Positions 41,971 through 50,733 of a DNA stretch of 64,000 nucleotides are shown piece by piece. Both the position numbers and the translations under genes were made by a program. The notes under the pieces were generated by a model. That model was not told the DNA's origin, searched no databases, and saw nothing but the letters and a program-made list of their open reading frames with translations. The number at the start of each line of letters is the position of its first letter. Position 1 is the first letter of the stretch. Source of the DNA: DATLFA01 sp039915945 (GTDB lineage Bacteria > Actinomycetota > Acidimicrobiia > Acidimicrobiales > WLNW01); contig JBDSMH010000094.1 in NCBI GenBank assembly GCA_039915945.1, positions 1 to 64,000 of the forward strand, written 5' to 3'.

Positions 41971-42825
41971 TCAGCGGCCTTGCAGTAGTTCCTTGCTGGC
42001 ATCCCACAGTCGGGCAGCCGCGGTCATGTCGATCGCCTGCCGGTTGGTGGGCGCCGGCAAGGATTCTGCGAAATACGCTCCGGTGATCGATTCGAGCTCG
42101 GGCGCGGACGCGACGTAGATCGATGTCCGCGCCCCTTGCTCGGGGGTCTTGAAGAACGGTCGGGCCACCTTCATGGCGAGATCGCCGAGGCGGCCCGTAT
42201 CGCCATCGCTCGCCAAGCGAGTGGCGACGACGCCGGGATGCACGGCATTGGCCGTCACGCCCGAGCCGTCGAGGCGGCGAGCGAGTTCACGCGTGAACAA
42301 GATGTTGGCGAGCTTCGAGCGGCAGTAGGCCTTGATCGAGCTGTAGTGATGATGCTCGAGATTGAGGTCGTCGAAGTCGAGGCCCCGGCGGGCACCCTTG
42401 TACGCCTCCGACGCCACCACGACGATGCGTGAAGGCGCTCCTCGCTCGAGAAGATCGTGGAGCAGCTCGGTCAGCAGGAAATGGCCGAGGTGATTCACAC
42501 CGAACGTCATCTCGAAGCCGTCGCTCGTGGTCTGACGCCGCCGCAGGATGACGCCCGCGTTGTTGATGACGACCGACAGGTGGTCGGTAGTAGCCGCCAA
42601 GGCCGTCGCGAACTCACGGATCGATGCAATCGATGCAAGGTCGAGTCTCATTTGCTCGACTGCGGTCGATCCGCTGCGAGCGACGATGTCATCGACCGCA
42701 GCCGCGCCCCGGGCCGGGTCGCGGGCGGCGATGATCACGCGCGCGCCGTTGCGAGCCAGCGCGATCGCCGTCTCTTTGCCGAGACCGCTGTTACCTCCGG
42801 TGATCACCACCGTCTTTCCGTGCAT
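41971..42825 (-). CDS. SDR family oxidoreductase (retinol dehydrogenase/WW-domain type)
   Basis: This 284-aa SDR resembles retinol dehydrogenase-like enzymes: MHGKTVVITGGNSGLGKETA, VINNAGVI, VASEAYKG and YCRSKLANILFTRELARRL (YxxSK). Substrate unknown. The ATG at 42825 is canonical, although the frame is open further upstream. Its stop is 2 bases from the P-II stop on the other strand. Confidence 0.92.
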   Translation of the reverse strand: MHGKTVVITGGNSGLGKETAIALARNGARVIIAARDPARGAAAVDDIVARSGSTAVEQMRLDLASIASIREFATALAATTDHLSVVINNAGVILRRRQTTSDGFEMTFGVNHLGHFLLTELLHDLLERGAPSRIVVVASEAYKGARRGLDFDDLNLEHHHYSSIKAYCRSKLANILFTRELARRLDGSGVTANAVHPGVVATRLASDGDTGRLGDLAMKVARPFFKTPEQGARTSIYVASAPELESITGAYFAESLPAPTNRQAIDMTAAARLWDASKELLQGR

Positions 42826-42904
42826 GCGTGATTCCTGTGAAGTTGGCGGCTCGCTAGGTCGAGGGTACGGTGCGCGCAGCGTCGATTGTGCGATCCGAGG
42901 CCCG

Positions 42905-44083
42905 ATGTACCTCCAAGAGACGACCGAGCAGCGCGGCTTGCGCACGACGTTGCGCGAGTACTTCCGCGGTCTGATGACTCCTGAGGTCACCCGCGCGTTG
43001 CGCGACGACGGCGAGTCGGGCCCGGCGCGTCGGCGTGTGCTGCGGCAGATGGGCGCCGACGGGATGCTCGGTATCGGCTGGCCCAGGGAGTACGGCGGGC
43101 AAGGCCGACCCGCGACCGACCAATTCATTTTCTTCGACGAAGCGCAGCGCGCGCAGGCGCCGCTGCCCTTCGTCACGTTGAACACGGTGGGGCCCACGCT
43201 CATCGAGTACGGCACGGACGAGCAGAAGCAGCGCTTCCTCCGCCGGATTCTCGCCGGTGAGATCGTGTTCGCGATCGGCTACAGCGAGCCGTCGGCGGGC
43301 ACTGACCTCGCGTCGTTGACGACGCGCGCCGTGCGCGACGGCGATCAATGGGTCATCAACGGGCAAAAGATCTTCACATCGGGCGCCGAAGGCGCGGACT
43401 ACGTGTGGTTGGCCTGCCGAACGAACCCCGACGTGAAGAAGCACCGCGGCATCTCGATCATCATCGTGCCGACGGCGTCACCCGGCTTCAGCTCGACGCC
43501 CATCAAGACAGTTGGCAACCCCACCACGACGTCGACCTACTACGACGAGGTACGCGTGCCGGTGGGCAACCTCGTCGGCGACGAGAACGGCGGTTGGAAA
43601 CTGATCACGACGCAGCTCAACCATGAACGGGTCGGGTTGGCCGCACTCAGTGCTCGCGCGTTCGAACTGTACGACGCCGTCGTTGCGTGGGCGGCGGTGA
43701 CCGACTCGGGCGAGGACGGCGTGATGATCGATCTGCCGTGGGTACAGACCGAACTGGCGACGTGTCGCGCCAAGCTCCAGGCGATGTACCTCTTGAACTG
43801 GCGCATGACGCTCGACGTCGGTCGGGGCCAACTCAAACCGCAGACTTCGTCGGCAGTCAAAGTGTTCGGCACCGAGGCCACCGCCGACGTTTACCACCGC
43901 CTGTTGAACATCCTCGGCCCCGAAGCGCACCTCAGGAGCGGAGGCGCCGACGCGCCGATCGACGGCGAGGTCGAGGCCATGGGACGCACCGCGCAGATCA
44001 ACACGTTTGGTGGGGGAGTCAATGAAGTGCAGCGCGAGATCGTCGCTTGGGTGGGTCTCGGCATGACCCGCGTCTCGCGCTGA
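42905..44083 (+). CDS. Acyl-CoA dehydrogenase family protein (larger partner of second pair)
   Basis: This 392-aa protein starts MYLQETTEQRGLRTTLREYF and has GIGWPREYGGQGRPATDQFI, IGYSEPSAGTDLASLTTRAV and the C-terminal NTFGGGVNEVQREIVAWVGL. It resembles the 16236 protein in length and motif layout and likewise precedes a smaller partner (13 bases). The pair probably forms an alpha2-beta2 acyl-CoA dehydrogenase. The frame is open upstream, but the ATG at 42905 matches the family start. Confidence 0.92.
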   Translation: MYLQETTEQRGLRTTLREYFRGLMTPEVTRALRDDGESGPARRRVLRQMGADGMLGIGWPREYGGQGRPATDQFIFFDEAQRAQAPLPFVTLNTVGPTLIEYGTDEQKQRFLRRILAGEIVFAIGYSEPSAGTDLASLTTRAVRDGDQWVINGQKIFTSGAEGADYVWLACRTNPDVKKHRGISIIIVPTASPGFSSTPIKTVGNPTTTSTYYDEVRVPVGNLVGDENGGWKLITTQLNHERVGLAALSARAFELYDAVVAWAAVTDSGEDGVMIDLPWVQTELATCRAKLQAMYLLNWRMTLDVGRGQLKPQTSSAVKVFGTEATADVYHRLLNILGPEAHLRSGGADAPIDGEVEAMGRTAQINTFGGGVNEVQREIVAWVGLGMTRVSR

Positions 44084-44096
44084 CGGAAGGTCGAAC

Positions 44097-45236
44097 ATGG
44101 ATTTCTCGTTGACCGAAGAGCAGCAGGCGTTGCGCGATCTGGCCGCCCAGATCTTTGCGGACAAGGCAACGGTCGAACGCATCGTCGAGGTCGAACGGCA
44201 GACCGACGATCGCATCGATCGCGAGCTGTGGGCGGCGCTGGCCGAGGCACAGCTGTTGGGTGTGGCCATCCCCGAACAATTCGGTGGCTTGGGGTTCACG
44301 ATGCTGGAGCTCACGTTCGTGCTCGAGCAGCAAGGGCATTTCGTCGCGCCGGTCCCGCTGCTGGCGACGCTTGTACTCGCCGCGCCGGCGATCGCCGAAT
44401 TCGGCACCGCGCACCAACAGGATCGATGGCTTCGATCGGTGGTGCAGGGCAACGCGGTGCTCACCGCGGCGTTCGCTGAACGCGGCGCGAACAACGTGCG
44501 CCGCTCTTCGGTTCGGGCGGTGTCCGTGCCGGGCGGGTGGGCGTTGTCGGGCAACAAGATCGCGGTGCCCGCAGGTCACGTGGCCGACGCGGTGCTGGTA
44601 CCCGCCGAGACCGGCGATGGCCTCACGGTGTTCATCGTCGACCCGAGCGCGCCGGGTATCGAACGCGCCAGATACGAGACGACGGCACGCGACGTGCAGT
44701 GTTCGATGCGGTTGTCCAACGTGTTCGTCAGCGACGACGACGTGCTCGGGGCCGCGGGTCAAGGTGCGGCGATCGCGGAGTGGGCGATCGATCGGGCCGA
44801 CATCGCCGGTGCGGCCGTCGCTGTCGGGTGTTGTGAGAAGGCGCTGGCGCTCACCGCGAAGTACGTGTCAGAGCGAGAGCAGTTCGGACGCCCGCTGTCG
44901 ACCAATCAAGGCGTGGCGATACGGGCGGCCGACGCCTATATCGACATCGACTGCATGAGGGTCACGATGTGGCAGGCGGCGTGGCGACTCGCCCAGGGGT
45001 TACCCGCGCGCGAAGAGATCGACATCGCGAAGTACTGGGCGGCCGAAGGCGGGCAACGCGTCGTTCACGCCACGCAGCACCTCCACGGCGGAATGGGTGC
45101 CGACATCGACTATCCGGTGCACCGCTACTTTCTGTGGGTGAAGCAACTGGAAAACATGTTCGGCAGTGGGCCCCAACAACTGGCTCGCCTCGGACGGTCG
45201 ATCGCAGCGTCGGCTACGACCGGCCCGCCGGCCTGA
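44097..45236 (+). CDS. Acyl-CoA dehydrogenase family protein (smaller partner of second pair)
   Basis: This 379-aa protein starts MDFSLTEEQQALRDLAAQIF, with YVSEREQFGRPLSTNQGVAI and the C-terminal HGGMGADIDYPVHRYFLWVK, closely matching the 17425 protein. This suggests the two operons are paralogous copies with different substrates. The stop is 9 bases from the end of the convergent CoA ligase gene. Confidence 0.91.
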   Translation: MDFSLTEEQQALRDLAAQIFADKATVERIVEVERQTDDRIDRELWAALAEAQLLGVAIPEQFGGLGFTMLELTFVLEQQGHFVAPVPLLATLVLAAPAIAEFGTAHQQDRWLRSVVQGNAVLTAAFAERGANNVRRSSVRAVSVPGGWALSGNKIAVPAGHVADAVLVPAETGDGLTVFIVDPSAPGIERARYETTARDVQCSMRLSNVFVSDDDVLGAAGQGAAIAEWAIDRADIAGAAVAVGCCEKALALTAKYVSEREQFGRPLSTNQGVAIRAADAYIDIDCMRVTMWQAAWRLAQGLPAREEIDIAKYWAAEGGQRVVHATQHLHGGMGADIDYPVHRYFLWVKQLENMFGSGPQQLARLGRSIAASATTGPPA

Positions 45237-45245
45237 ACGCGTCGT

Positions 45246-46916
45246 TCAGACCTTGTCGAGTTCGCCGAGCCGATCGCGCGCGGCAAATTCGGCACGGATG
45301 CCTTCGGCGTCGTCCGGTGTCAGGCGGCGCAACGGCTCGCCCTTCTTCGGGCGGAAGTACACGGGGTCGGCGCATTGCCATCGCTGCGCCCGTAGTTGGC
45401 GCTTGATGATCTTCGACGTCTCGGTCAACGGAAGTTCGGTCGCGACGCGGACATAGCGCGGCGACCACTTGGTGCCGAGGTCGCTCTGGTTGCGCAAGAA
45501 CTCGTCGAAGTCCGCTGGGTCGAAGGTCGACGGGTCGGCAACTTGCAGCGCGACCATGACCTGATCGCCCACCTCTTCGTCGGGCACCGCGTAGACGGCG
45601 TCGAGGATGACACCCGGATAGCTGGCGACGATGCGCTCGATGGGGGCCGCCGAGAAGTTTTCGCCGTCGACGCGCAGCCACTCGTAATCTCGGCCGGCGA
45701 AATAGAACCAGCCGTCCTTGTCGCGATACCCGAGATCGCCCGACCAGTACCACCCGTTGCGAACGCGCTGCGCGTTGGCCTCTTCGTTCTTGTAGTAGCC
45801 CTCGAAGCTGATGGCGTTGTTCTTGTTGACGATCTCGCCGATGCACTCGTCGGGATTGAGCAGACGGCCGTTCTCGTCGAACTCGGCGGGCGGCTTCTCC
45901 TCGAGTGTCTCGGTGTCGAGCACGACCGTGCCCTCGGGACCGCGGCCGAGCGCACCCTTGGGTTGCTCGGGCACGCGCTGGACCGATGCGCCGCTCTCGG
46001 TCGAGCCGTAGTTGTCTTGCACGGGCACGCCGAACCGGTCGCTGAAACGCTTGAGATCGCGTTCGGCGCCCTCGTTGCCAAAGACGCTACGCAGCGAGTG
46101 GTCTTTGTCGTCGGGCGACTCGGGCGTGGCGAGGATGTAGGTCAGCGGCTTGCCGACATAGTTGAAGTACGTGGCCTTGAACTTGCGGATATCCGGCAAG
46201 AAGCCCGACGCCGAGAACCGCCGCCGCAGTGCGAGCGTCCCGCCGACGTAAACGACCGGGCTGAAGCCGGCGAACAACGCGTTGGAGTGGAACATGGGCA
46301 TCGCCATGTAGCCCACCGAGTCTTCGGTGAGGTCTTGCGTCATCGAGATCGTGCGCCCGGTGCGGGCCCATTTGCCTTGCGAGGTGATCACTGCCTTGGG
46401 GGCGCCCGATGTGCCCGACGTGAAGAGCAGCAGCGCGGTGACGCTCGGGTCGACCGCCGCGTCGGGCAGGCCGGCGTTCGCGTACGGGCGCAGCGCGTCG
46501 TCGTACTGCGGTGTGTCGACGACGAGTATGCGGTCGTCGCTGAGCCCGAGATCGAGGCCGTGCAGCATGTCGTAGAAGCGCGACTCGGTGACGATCAGCT
46601 GACAGTCCGTGTAGGTGATGTCGCGGGCGAGCTCAGCGCCTTGGCGGGTGGGATTGATGCCGACCATCGTGGCGCCGCTCACCGAACCCGCGCCCAACCA
46701 CAAGCACAGCTCCGGAATGTTTTCGAAGAGGAATCCGATGTGGAACGGCCCCGGGCGCTTGGTTTCGATGGCGAACGCGGCGCGGGTGGCGGCGGCCTGC
46801 ACGGCCTCGCGCCAACTGTACGACTCGTCTTCGTACAAGATCGCGGCGCGGTCGGAGTCCTCGCGCGCTCGGATCATTTGATCGACGGTATCGAACTCAT
46901 TGCGGGTCATCGGCAT
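45246..46916 (-). CDS. Acyl-CoA synthetase (AMP-dependent synthetase/ligase, FadD17-like)
   Basis: This 556-aa ANL-superfamily ligase activates a carboxylic acid as an acyl-adenylate, then CoA thioester. The P-loop is LLFTSGTSGAPKAVITSQGK, the A5-type motif is DNYGSTESGASVQR, then SGDLGYRDKDGWFYFAGRDY and the catalytic lysine region LPLTETSKIIKRQL. Closest in style to mycobacterial FadD17/FadD19-type steroid or fatty acyl ligases; the substrate is inferred from the degradative neighbourhood. The start is taken at 46916, with another ATG two codons on. Confidence 0.92.
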   Translation of the reverse strand: MPMTRNEFDTVDQMIRAREDSDRAAILYEDESYSWREAVQAAATRAAFAIETKRPGPFHIGFLFENIPELCLWLGAGSVSGATMVGINPTRQGAELARDITYTDCQLIVTESRFYDMLHGLDLGLSDDRILVVDTPQYDDALRPYANAGLPDAAVDPSVTALLLFTSGTSGAPKAVITSQGKWARTGRTISMTQDLTEDSVGYMAMPMFHSNALFAGFSPVVYVGGTLALRRRFSASGFLPDIRKFKATYFNYVGKPLTYILATPESPDDKDHSLRSVFGNEGAERDLKRFSDRFGVPVQDNYGSTESGASVQRVPEQPKGALGRGPEGTVVLDTETLEEKPPAEFDENGRLLNPDECIGEIVNKNNAISFEGYYKNEEANAQRVRNGWYWSGDLGYRDKDGWFYFAGRDYEWLRVDGENFSAAPIERIVASYPGVILDAVYAVPDEEVGDQVMVALQVADPSTFDPADFDEFLRNQSDLGTKWSPRYVRVATELPLTETSKIIKRQLRAQRWQCADPVYFRPKKGEPLRRLTPDDAEGIRAEFAARDRLGELDKV

Positions 46917-46925
46917 CTCGGCATT

Positions 46926-47885
46926 TCAGTAGTTGAGGGCAAGACCGGCACGCGGCCACTCGACTTCGAGCACTTGACCCGCGCCGGAAAGTGTCACGAA
47001 TGCAGTGCGGCGATCGGGTCCACCGAAACAGACGTTGGTGGTCATGGGATCGGGCATTTCCACGTAGTGGACGTCGGATCCGTCGGGAGCCACCACGCAC
47101 AAGCCATCGGAAATGGCAGCGACGACGACGTTGCCGTCGGCTTCGACGGCCAGCGAATCGAAGTGCCCCAATGTGTTGGCCAGGCACCGTCCACCATGGC
47201 CTCGCTCGGCCGGAGCGATGACGCCCGGACTCGTCAGGTCGAACGCCCACAACCGACCCGTCATCGACTCGGCGACGTACAACGTGGATTCATCGGGCGA
47301 CAGGCCCACCCCATTGGGCATCCACATCGGCCATATCTTGCGTTCGACGATCGAGCCGTCGGGCTGCGCGTAGTACACGCCACCTTTGTCGATCGTCCGT
47401 TCATGGCTCTTGCCCAGATCGGTGAACCAGAAGCCGCCCTGCGCATCGAAGACGATGTCGTTCGGTCCGGTGAAACGGTGGCCGTCGCAGTCGCGATAGA
47501 GCACGTCGACCGCGCCGGTAGCGAGGTCGACGCGATTGATCCAGCCACCTTCGTAGACCGGTGGCAGATTGGCCCCAGTGACGAAGTTGGTGGGGATCTC
47601 GAGGCCATTGCGCTCGGACCAGTAGAAGCCGCCGTTGTTGGTGATGTAGACCGCGCGATCCGGGCCGACGGCCGCGCCGTTGGCCCCGCCGAAACCCGCG
47701 GGATTCACATTGGCGACGACGCTGACGCTGCCATCGGGCGCGCAACGACTGAGCGTGCCGCCGCGCACTTCGACGACCAGCACCGAGCCGTCGTCCAGCG
47801 CCACTGGACCCTCGGGAAAGCGCAGGCCGCGGGCAAAGACCCTTTTGTTGGGCGTCGGCAAGCGGCGAATCGAAGTGTCGGTCAT
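46926..47885 (-). CDS. SMP-30/gluconolactonase/LRE family protein
   Basis: This protein of about 319 aa is a six-bladed beta-propeller of the SMP-30/gluconolactonase family, usually a Ca2+/Zn2+-dependent lactonase. Typical segments are ARGLRFPEGPVALDDGSVLV, VGPDRAVYITNNGG, TGPNDIVFDAQGGFWFTDLG and MWMPNGVGLSPDESTLYVAE. It may open a lactone made during catabolism. The ATG at 47885 follows a GGGGG ribosome site; an ATG at 47906 is less supported. Confidence 0.92.
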   Translation of the reverse strand: MTDTSIRRLPTPNKRVFARGLRFPEGPVALDDGSVLVVEVRGGTLSRCAPDGSVSVVANVNPAGFGGANGAAVGPDRAVYITNNGGFYWSERNGLEIPTNFVTGANLPPVYEGGWINRVDLATGAVDVLYRDCDGHRFTGPNDIVFDAQGGFWFTDLGKSHERTIDKGGVYYAQPDGSIVERKIWPMWMPNGVGLSPDESTLYVAESMTGRLWAFDLTSPGVIAPAERGHGGRCLANTLGHFDSLAVEADGNVVVAAISDGLCVVAPDGSDVHYVEMPDPMTTNVCFGGPDRRTAFVTLSGAGQVLEVEWPRAGLALNY

Positions 47886-48002
47886 CACGGCCCCCGTCGA
47901 CGTCATTTCGGCAACGGCCGGAGACTAGCCTGCGGCTCGCCCAATCGAGGCCCGATCGGTAGGCAGTATTAGCCTGCGGCGGCTGACGAGTCGGAGGTCG
48001 TG

Positions 48003-48818
48003 ATGGGTGTCGAAGAAGATCTGCTGTACCGCATCGAAAATGGCGTTGCCTGGCTGACGATGAATCGTCCGCAGGTCGGTAACGCGATGACGCCTGAGGT
48101 CCGTGATCGTATGCGCGACATCATCAACGATCTCAACGTCAGCTACGAGGCGCGTGCGATCGTCATCACCGCGACGGGCGAAAAGATGTTCTGCCCCGGC
48201 GCCGACATCTCCACCGATCGCGCGGTGGTCCGGCCCGAAGGCGCACCTGAGCGCATCGTCGGACAGAACCGGCGCATGATGCTCAACGGTCAGCTGCAAC
48301 TCATGCCCGCGATCATCAACTCCGAGTTGCCGATCATCGCCGCGGTCAACGGCACGGCAGCCGGAGTCGGTGCGCACTTGGCGCTCGTATGTGACCTCGT
48401 GATCATGGCCGACAACGCCAAGTTCATCGAGGTGTTCGCCCGGCGCGGGCTGATTCCCGATGGTCTCGGCACCTGGATCCTGCCGCGGCTGATCGGTCTC
48501 CAAAAGGCGAAAGAGCTGTGCTTCTTCGCCGACGACGTGCCCGCGCAACGAGCCCTCGAGATCGGTCTGTGCAACAGGGTCGTGCCCAAGGCCGAACTGC
48601 AGTCGACGGCGCGTGAGTGGGCCGAACGGCTCGCCGGTGGTCCCACGCGGGCGTACATGTTGATGAAATGGTTGCTCAATCGCAGCCTCGACGTCGACAT
48701 GCGCACGATCATGGAAGAAGAAGCGTGGGCGGTCGAGGCCGTGACTCAGACCCAGGACATGACCGAGGGCGTGGCGAGCTTCCGGGAGAAGCGCCCGCCC
48801 CAGTGGACCGGCTTCTGA
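48003..48818 (+). CDS. Enoyl-CoA hydratase/isomerase family protein
   Basis: This 271-aa crotonase-fold protein has oxyanion-hole segments ATGEKMFCPGADIS and AVNGTAAGVGAHLALVCDLV. The second catalytic region reads FARRGLIPDGLGTWILPRLI. The Glu pair of the classical hydratase is not obvious, so a hydratase versus isomerase role is open. The ATG at 48003 follows GGAGG. Confidence 0.92.
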   Translation: MGVEEDLLYRIENGVAWLTMNRPQVGNAMTPEVRDRMRDIINDLNVSYEARAIVITATGEKMFCPGADISTDRAVVRPEGAPERIVGQNRRMMLNGQLQLMPAIINSELPIIAAVNGTAAGVGAHLALVCDLVIMADNAKFIEVFARRGLIPDGLGTWILPRLIGLQKAKELCFFADDVPAQRALEIGLCNRVVPKAELQSTAREWAERLAGGPTRAYMLMKWLLNRSLDVDMRTIMEEEAWAVEAVTQTQDMTEGVASFREKRPPQWTGF

Positions 48819-48860
48819 AACAGCCTCAGGTAGGAGGCGCCGCCGCCGATACACCCGGTG

Positions 48861-49754
48861 ATGCTGTTCGCACTGCTTCTGCGACAGGCGTCCGGCGCGG
48901 AACCCACCGAGACTGCGTTCGATCGGATGCCGACCTGGGGCAAGTACGGCATCCTCGCGCTCCTACTGCTGTTCGCAGTCGTGATGATCGAGGCGGTACG
49001 CCGCCACGGCTTGCGCGACCGAGAGGTCAAACTGGCCGCGCTCGGGGCCGGGTTCCGCTACAGCGACACTGATCCGGCCGGCATCGGCGAACTGCGATTC
49101 GTGGCCTTCGGTCACGCCAAAGGCACGCGCATCAACAATGTGGTGAGCGGCAACGCCAGCACCGGCGCAGTGGTGCGCTCGTTCGACTTCTCGTGCTACA
49201 TCGAACACGCAGCGTCCGAAAGCCAAAGCGACTCGGAGTTCGTCGACCGCCTTTGGGGCATGGACGGGTGGGGCGAGAGCAACAGCTATACGCGCACGAC
49301 GAAGCGATACTCGAAAACGCGATCGGGAGCACTCGTAAAGCTCGACGCGTTCCTGCCGTCGATGATGATTGCACCGTCGAACCTGATCACACGCGCCTTC
49401 GAGATGGTCGGCGCGGAAGACATCGATTTCGAATCCGAAGAGTTCAACCGTGGCTACGACGTGCGCTGCTTGGACAAGCGGTTCGCTTCGCTATTCCTCG
49501 ACGCGCAGATGATCGACTTCATCCTCGGCTTCGACCGGCACTTCGCCTTCGAGACATTCGGCAACTACGTGTTGTGTCACGGCAAGATGTGTGAGCCACG
49601 TCAGCTGCCCAGCCTCGCGGCGAAGATGGGCGAGTTGTTGCCCTTGGTCAACCAACTCGTCTACGACGAGTATCCGACAGTGGCCGGCGTCGAGTATCGC
49701 GAGGCGATCAACGATTGGAACCGTCGCCCAGGCGGCGCCCGCGGGTACTACTGA
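48861..49754 (+). CDS. Membrane-anchored hypothetical protein
   Basis: This 297-aa protein has a single N-terminal membrane helix (KYGILALLLLFAVVMIEAVR) and a large soluble part with GAGFRYSDTDPAGIGELRFV and SEEFNRGYDVRCLDKRFASL. The latter region (a body that compares 'size' and 'condition' of a stored structure) resembles DUF3137-like proteins, but I assign no function. The start is ATG 48861 (GTG one codon earlier). Convergent overlap of 7 bases with the next gene. Confidence 0.75.
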   Translation: MLFALLLRQASGAEPTETAFDRMPTWGKYGILALLLLFAVVMIEAVRRHGLRDREVKLAALGAGFRYSDTDPAGIGELRFVAFGHAKGTRINNVVSGNASTGAVVRSFDFSCYIEHAASESQSDSEFVDRLWGMDGWGESNSYTRTTKRYSKTRSGALVKLDAFLPSMMIAPSNLITRAFEMVGAEDIDFESEEFNRGYDVRCLDKRFASLFLDAQMIDFILGFDRHFAFETFGNYVLCHGKMCEPRQLPSLAAKMGELLPLVNQLVYDEYPTVAGVEYREAINDWNRRPGGARGYY

Positions 49755-50068
49755 GGCGCGGGCCGGTGCAGTACGGCCTTGGTGGGTGTCAACCGCAACT
49801 CTGAACCATCGACGACGGCGTCGGCATCGACGATGAGGCTGTAGCCGTCGGTTTCTCCAGGCGGCCACAGCACGGCGATCTGCGCGCGTGTGGCTGCGTT
49901 TTCCGCGCTACGACGACCGACCGTGCACCGCAGCACACCGTCGTCGTGCGTGACGGCGACATGGCTGATGTGCGCACGTCCGTCGTCGCTCGTGGTGAGT
50001 ACGAAGGCACTTGGTCCGAAGCGCGCCATCTCTTCGCCCAGGTGCTCGACCGCAACGGCAATGCTCAT
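49748..50068 (-). CDS. Pyridoxamine 5'-phosphate oxidase-like FMN-binding protein
   Basis: This 106-aa split-barrel protein starts VEHLGEEMARFGPSAFVLTT, then ISHVAVTHDDGVLRCTVGRR and ATRAQIAVLWPP, typical of small PPOX-family FMN- or F420-binding proteins. Function unassigned. It overlaps the stop of the convergent gene and shares ATGA overlap with the methyltransferase upstream, so the two are coupled. Confidence 0.85.
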   Translation of the reverse strand: MSIAVAVEHLGEEMARFGPSAFVLTTSDDGRAHISHVAVTHDDGVLRCTVGRRSAENAATRAQIAVLWPPGETDGYSLIVDADAVVDGSELRLTPTKAVLHRPAPQ

Positions 50069-50697
50069 CGTGGTGCGGCGGCTTTGCGAGCGATGCCGAT
50101 GTAGTGGGCGACGAATGGCTTGGGACCCTTGCCGTACTCTCGGTCGAGCCGTTCGATCTCGAAGCCCGCTTCGAGCAGTGCCTGGTCATGTGCGCGAGTG
50201 AGTTGGCAGCCGCCGAAGACACGACTGCTGATGGGTTGGATGCGGTGCTGCCACTTGTTGACGTTTTCGTCGGGCGACAACCCGTGCTCGACGAAATGCA
50301 GCGCGCCGCCGGGTTTGAGTACGCGGTGCACTTCGCGCAGCGCCTGCCCTTCGTCGGGGATGGTGCACAGGGTGAAGCTCGATACCGCGTTGTCGACCGA
50401 CTCGTCGCCGAGCGGGATGTCCTCGCCATCGAGACCGATGAACTCGACCTGGATGTCGGATCGACCGATGCGTTCGGCCGCGAGCTTGCGCCCGAGGGTT
50501 GCCGGATCGACGGCATAGACCTTGGTGACTTCGGGTGGATAGAGCGGCACATTGAGTCCCGAGCCGAATCCGATCTCGAGCACCACTCCGCTGATGCCTT
50601 CGAGCGACTGGCGCCGCAGCGCGCGGATGTCGTCGTTGTCCATCACCTTGTCGATCAGCCGAGGCAGGACTTGGTCGCTGTAGACACCCACGGGCAT
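50065..50697 (-). CDS. Class I SAM-dependent methyltransferase
   Basis: This 210-aa methyltransferase has motif I VVLEIGFGSGLNVPLYPPEV, then FIGLDGEDIPLGDESVDNAV and LREVHRVLKPGGALHFVEHG, a UbiE/Coq5-like layout. LSPDENVNKWQHRIQPISSR is typical of a subgroup annotated as phosphatidylethanolamine or small-molecule methyltransferases. Substrate unknown. It is divergent from the CoA ligase at 50734. Confidence 0.9.
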   Translation of the reverse strand: MPVGVYSDQVLPRLIDKVMDNDDIRALRRQSLEGISGVVLEIGFGSGLNVPLYPPEVTKVYAVDPATLGRKLAAERIGRSDIQVEFIGLDGEDIPLGDESVDNAVSSFTLCTIPDEGQALREVHRVLKPGGALHFVEHGLSPDENVNKWQHRIQPISSRVFGGCQLTRAHDQALLEAGFEIERLDREYGKGPKPFVAHYIGIARKAAAPR

Positions 50698-50733
50698 GAG
50701 TCTGGCACGTTGCCGCGGGTAGGGTCAGCCCCC

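Noticed and set aside
45396..47972. 858-codon open frame on the + strand opposite the CoA ligase and SMP-30 genes
   Set aside because: It lies antisense to two well-recognised genes and has low-complexity Asp/Arg/Val-rich composition with no domain; a GC-driven shadow frame.
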